Assembly (NCBI RefSeq): GCF_900774055.1
Contig: NZ_CAAGSW010000003.1
Span: forward strand, 248,001-312,000
DNA from: Methanococcoides sp. AM1
Lineage (GTDB): Archaea; Halobacteriota; Methanosarcinia; Methanosarcinales; Methanosarcinaceae
Length of the DNA: 64,000 nt
Direction of reading: 5' to 3'
Below, piece after piece: positions 63,334-64,000 of this stretch. The notes under the pieces were generated by a model. It worked only from the letters and a program-made list of their open reading frames with translations. It did no database searches and was not told the DNA's origin. Position numbers and translations under genes: made by a program. Each line of letters begins with the position of its first letter. Position 1 is the first letter of the stretch.

Positions 63334-64000
63334 ATCAATCTCTCCACTACTCTGAACACGAATATGAGATAATACACCGATATTACGAGCATTATTATAC
63401 CTGCAGACAGGTTGATCTTCCTCTTATACTTGATAAGGAACCTAATGATGCTCTTGCTTTTTGCAGTTGATATTGCTGAAAAGACCAGTAATGGGAAACT
63501 TATTCCTATTCCGAAGGCTACGAAATTCAGGAAATTTTCAAAAAAACCCATGCTGGTAAGTGATTTAGCAAACAGGGCTGCAATAAATGCAGGGTTGCAA
63601 GGTACAACGATGGCTCCAAAAAAGAACCCGTAAAGGAATGCAGTTATCAATGGGTTCCTGTCCCCTGCAATGTTCGTGCGTGGCAAAAATTTCCCTATGT
63701 CGTAGTCCATTATCAGTAACAGGCTGATGATAAAAAGTATCCCGAAAGCTATCGGGGAGATTATCCCTATGACATTTGTTAGCGATACCTGAAGCAGGGT
63801 TGTGAATATGAGGCCCAGCAGGGACATGAAAAGGATCACACCTGCACTTATGACCAATCCAAAGATAAGAGGTAATCTCTTATTCTTCTCTTCACCTGAA
63901 AGCTGGTTGGAAAGGTATGCCAGGAATGCAGGGTACAATGGCAGTACACACACAGCTGTCAAGGGAGTCAGCAGACCCAGTGTAAATGAAAGGAACAGGT
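63330..64000 (-). CDS. ccdA: CcdA-type disulfide electron carrier, partial
   Basis: The frame runs off the right edge; 223 residues are visible, missing only the start. Six spans. The two redox cysteines of CcdA are in TPLTAVCVLPLYPAF (start of span 1) and VVPCNPAF (span 4), both with the proline neighbours typical of the family. CcdA passes reducing power from cytoplasmic thioredoxin to proteins outside. The coupled DUF3179 protein with its CxxC is a likely client (inference). Confidence 0.88.
   Translation of the reverse strand, partial: LFLSFTLGLLTPLTAVCVLPLYPAFLAYLSNQLSGEEKNKRLPLIFGLVISAGVILFMSLLGLIFTTLLQVSLTNVIGIISPIAFGILFIISLLLIMDYDIGKFLPRTNIAGDRNPLITAFLYGFFFGAIVVPCNPAFIAALFAKSLTSMGFFENFLNFVAFGIGISFPLLVFSAISTAKSKSIIRFLIKYKRKINLSAGIIMLVISVYYLIFVFRVVERLM

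Overview
The window looks like a chromosome segment of a methylotrophic methanogenic archaeon of the Methanosarcinales, near Methanolobus or Methanococcoides. The support is an MtaA/MtbA-type corrinoid:coenzyme M methyltransferase, AMP-forming acetyl-CoA synthetase, several cell-surface proteins with PGF-pre-PGF domains or PGF-CTERM tails (the archaeosortase system), archaeal-only families such as DUF2115, strong AGGAGGT-type ribosome binding sites, and AT-rich TATA boxes. No rRNA, tRNA, CRISPR array or intact insertion sequence was recognised.

Layout. 1-312 is the end of a threonine synthase gene. 379-18548 is one leftward cluster for surface polysaccharide: two large GT-C-like membrane proteins, a flippase, a secreted jelly-roll/CARDB-like protein, a methyltransferase, five GT2/GT4 glycosyltransferases, a sugar-nucleotide epimerase and the complete dTDP-L-rhamnose set (rfbA, D, B, C). 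About 6.0-13.6 kb inside it is clearly more AT-rich than its flanks and looks imported. 18.7-33.6 kb is mixed: two very small ORFs, two large PGF-pre-PGF surface proteins, a broken PGF-CTERM gene, a Gate-domain membrane protein, a DUF4097 lipoprotein, a methyltransferase, an EamA exporter, a secreted unknown, a SulP permease, a pirin and a ferredoxin-nitroreductase.

33.7-35.3 kb holds a degraded family B DNA polymerase, split by a one-base frameshift and cut at its 5' end; it is the only trace of a mobile or viral replicon. 35.4-44.3 kb carries an acyltransferase operon, the MtaA-like methyltransferase, a MerR-type regulator, an amicyanin-like cupredoxin, a tandem pair of half-size EncFtn-like ferritins, an Rsm22/METTL17-like protein and an unknown. 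44.5-51 kb holds a BtuCDF/FecBCD-type importer, MarC, CorA and a TM-helix-repeat protein. 51.1-55.6 kb is a MacB-like transporter operon with a COG1361-type surface protein and two tandem permeases. The right end has an SMR exporter, peroxiredoxin, acetyl-CoA synthetase, an MFS exporter, DUF4177 and DUF2115 proteins, an Hsp20-like protein with an operator-like palindrome, and a DUF3179 protein coupled to CcdA.

How they fit together. The left third builds, flips and decorates a rhamnose-containing surface glycan. The middle supplies envelope proteins and transporters. The 40-42 kb genes and the peroxiredoxin suggest metal and oxygen-stress handling. The MtaA-like protein and acetyl-CoA synthetase connect to methylotrophic energy and carbon metabolism. 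The least explained items are the paired half-ferritins without a visible encapsulin shell, a methyltransferase in frame behind a TAA stop with no usual start codon, the 14-residue repeats in a cytoplasmic tail, and several strong untranslated hairpins.
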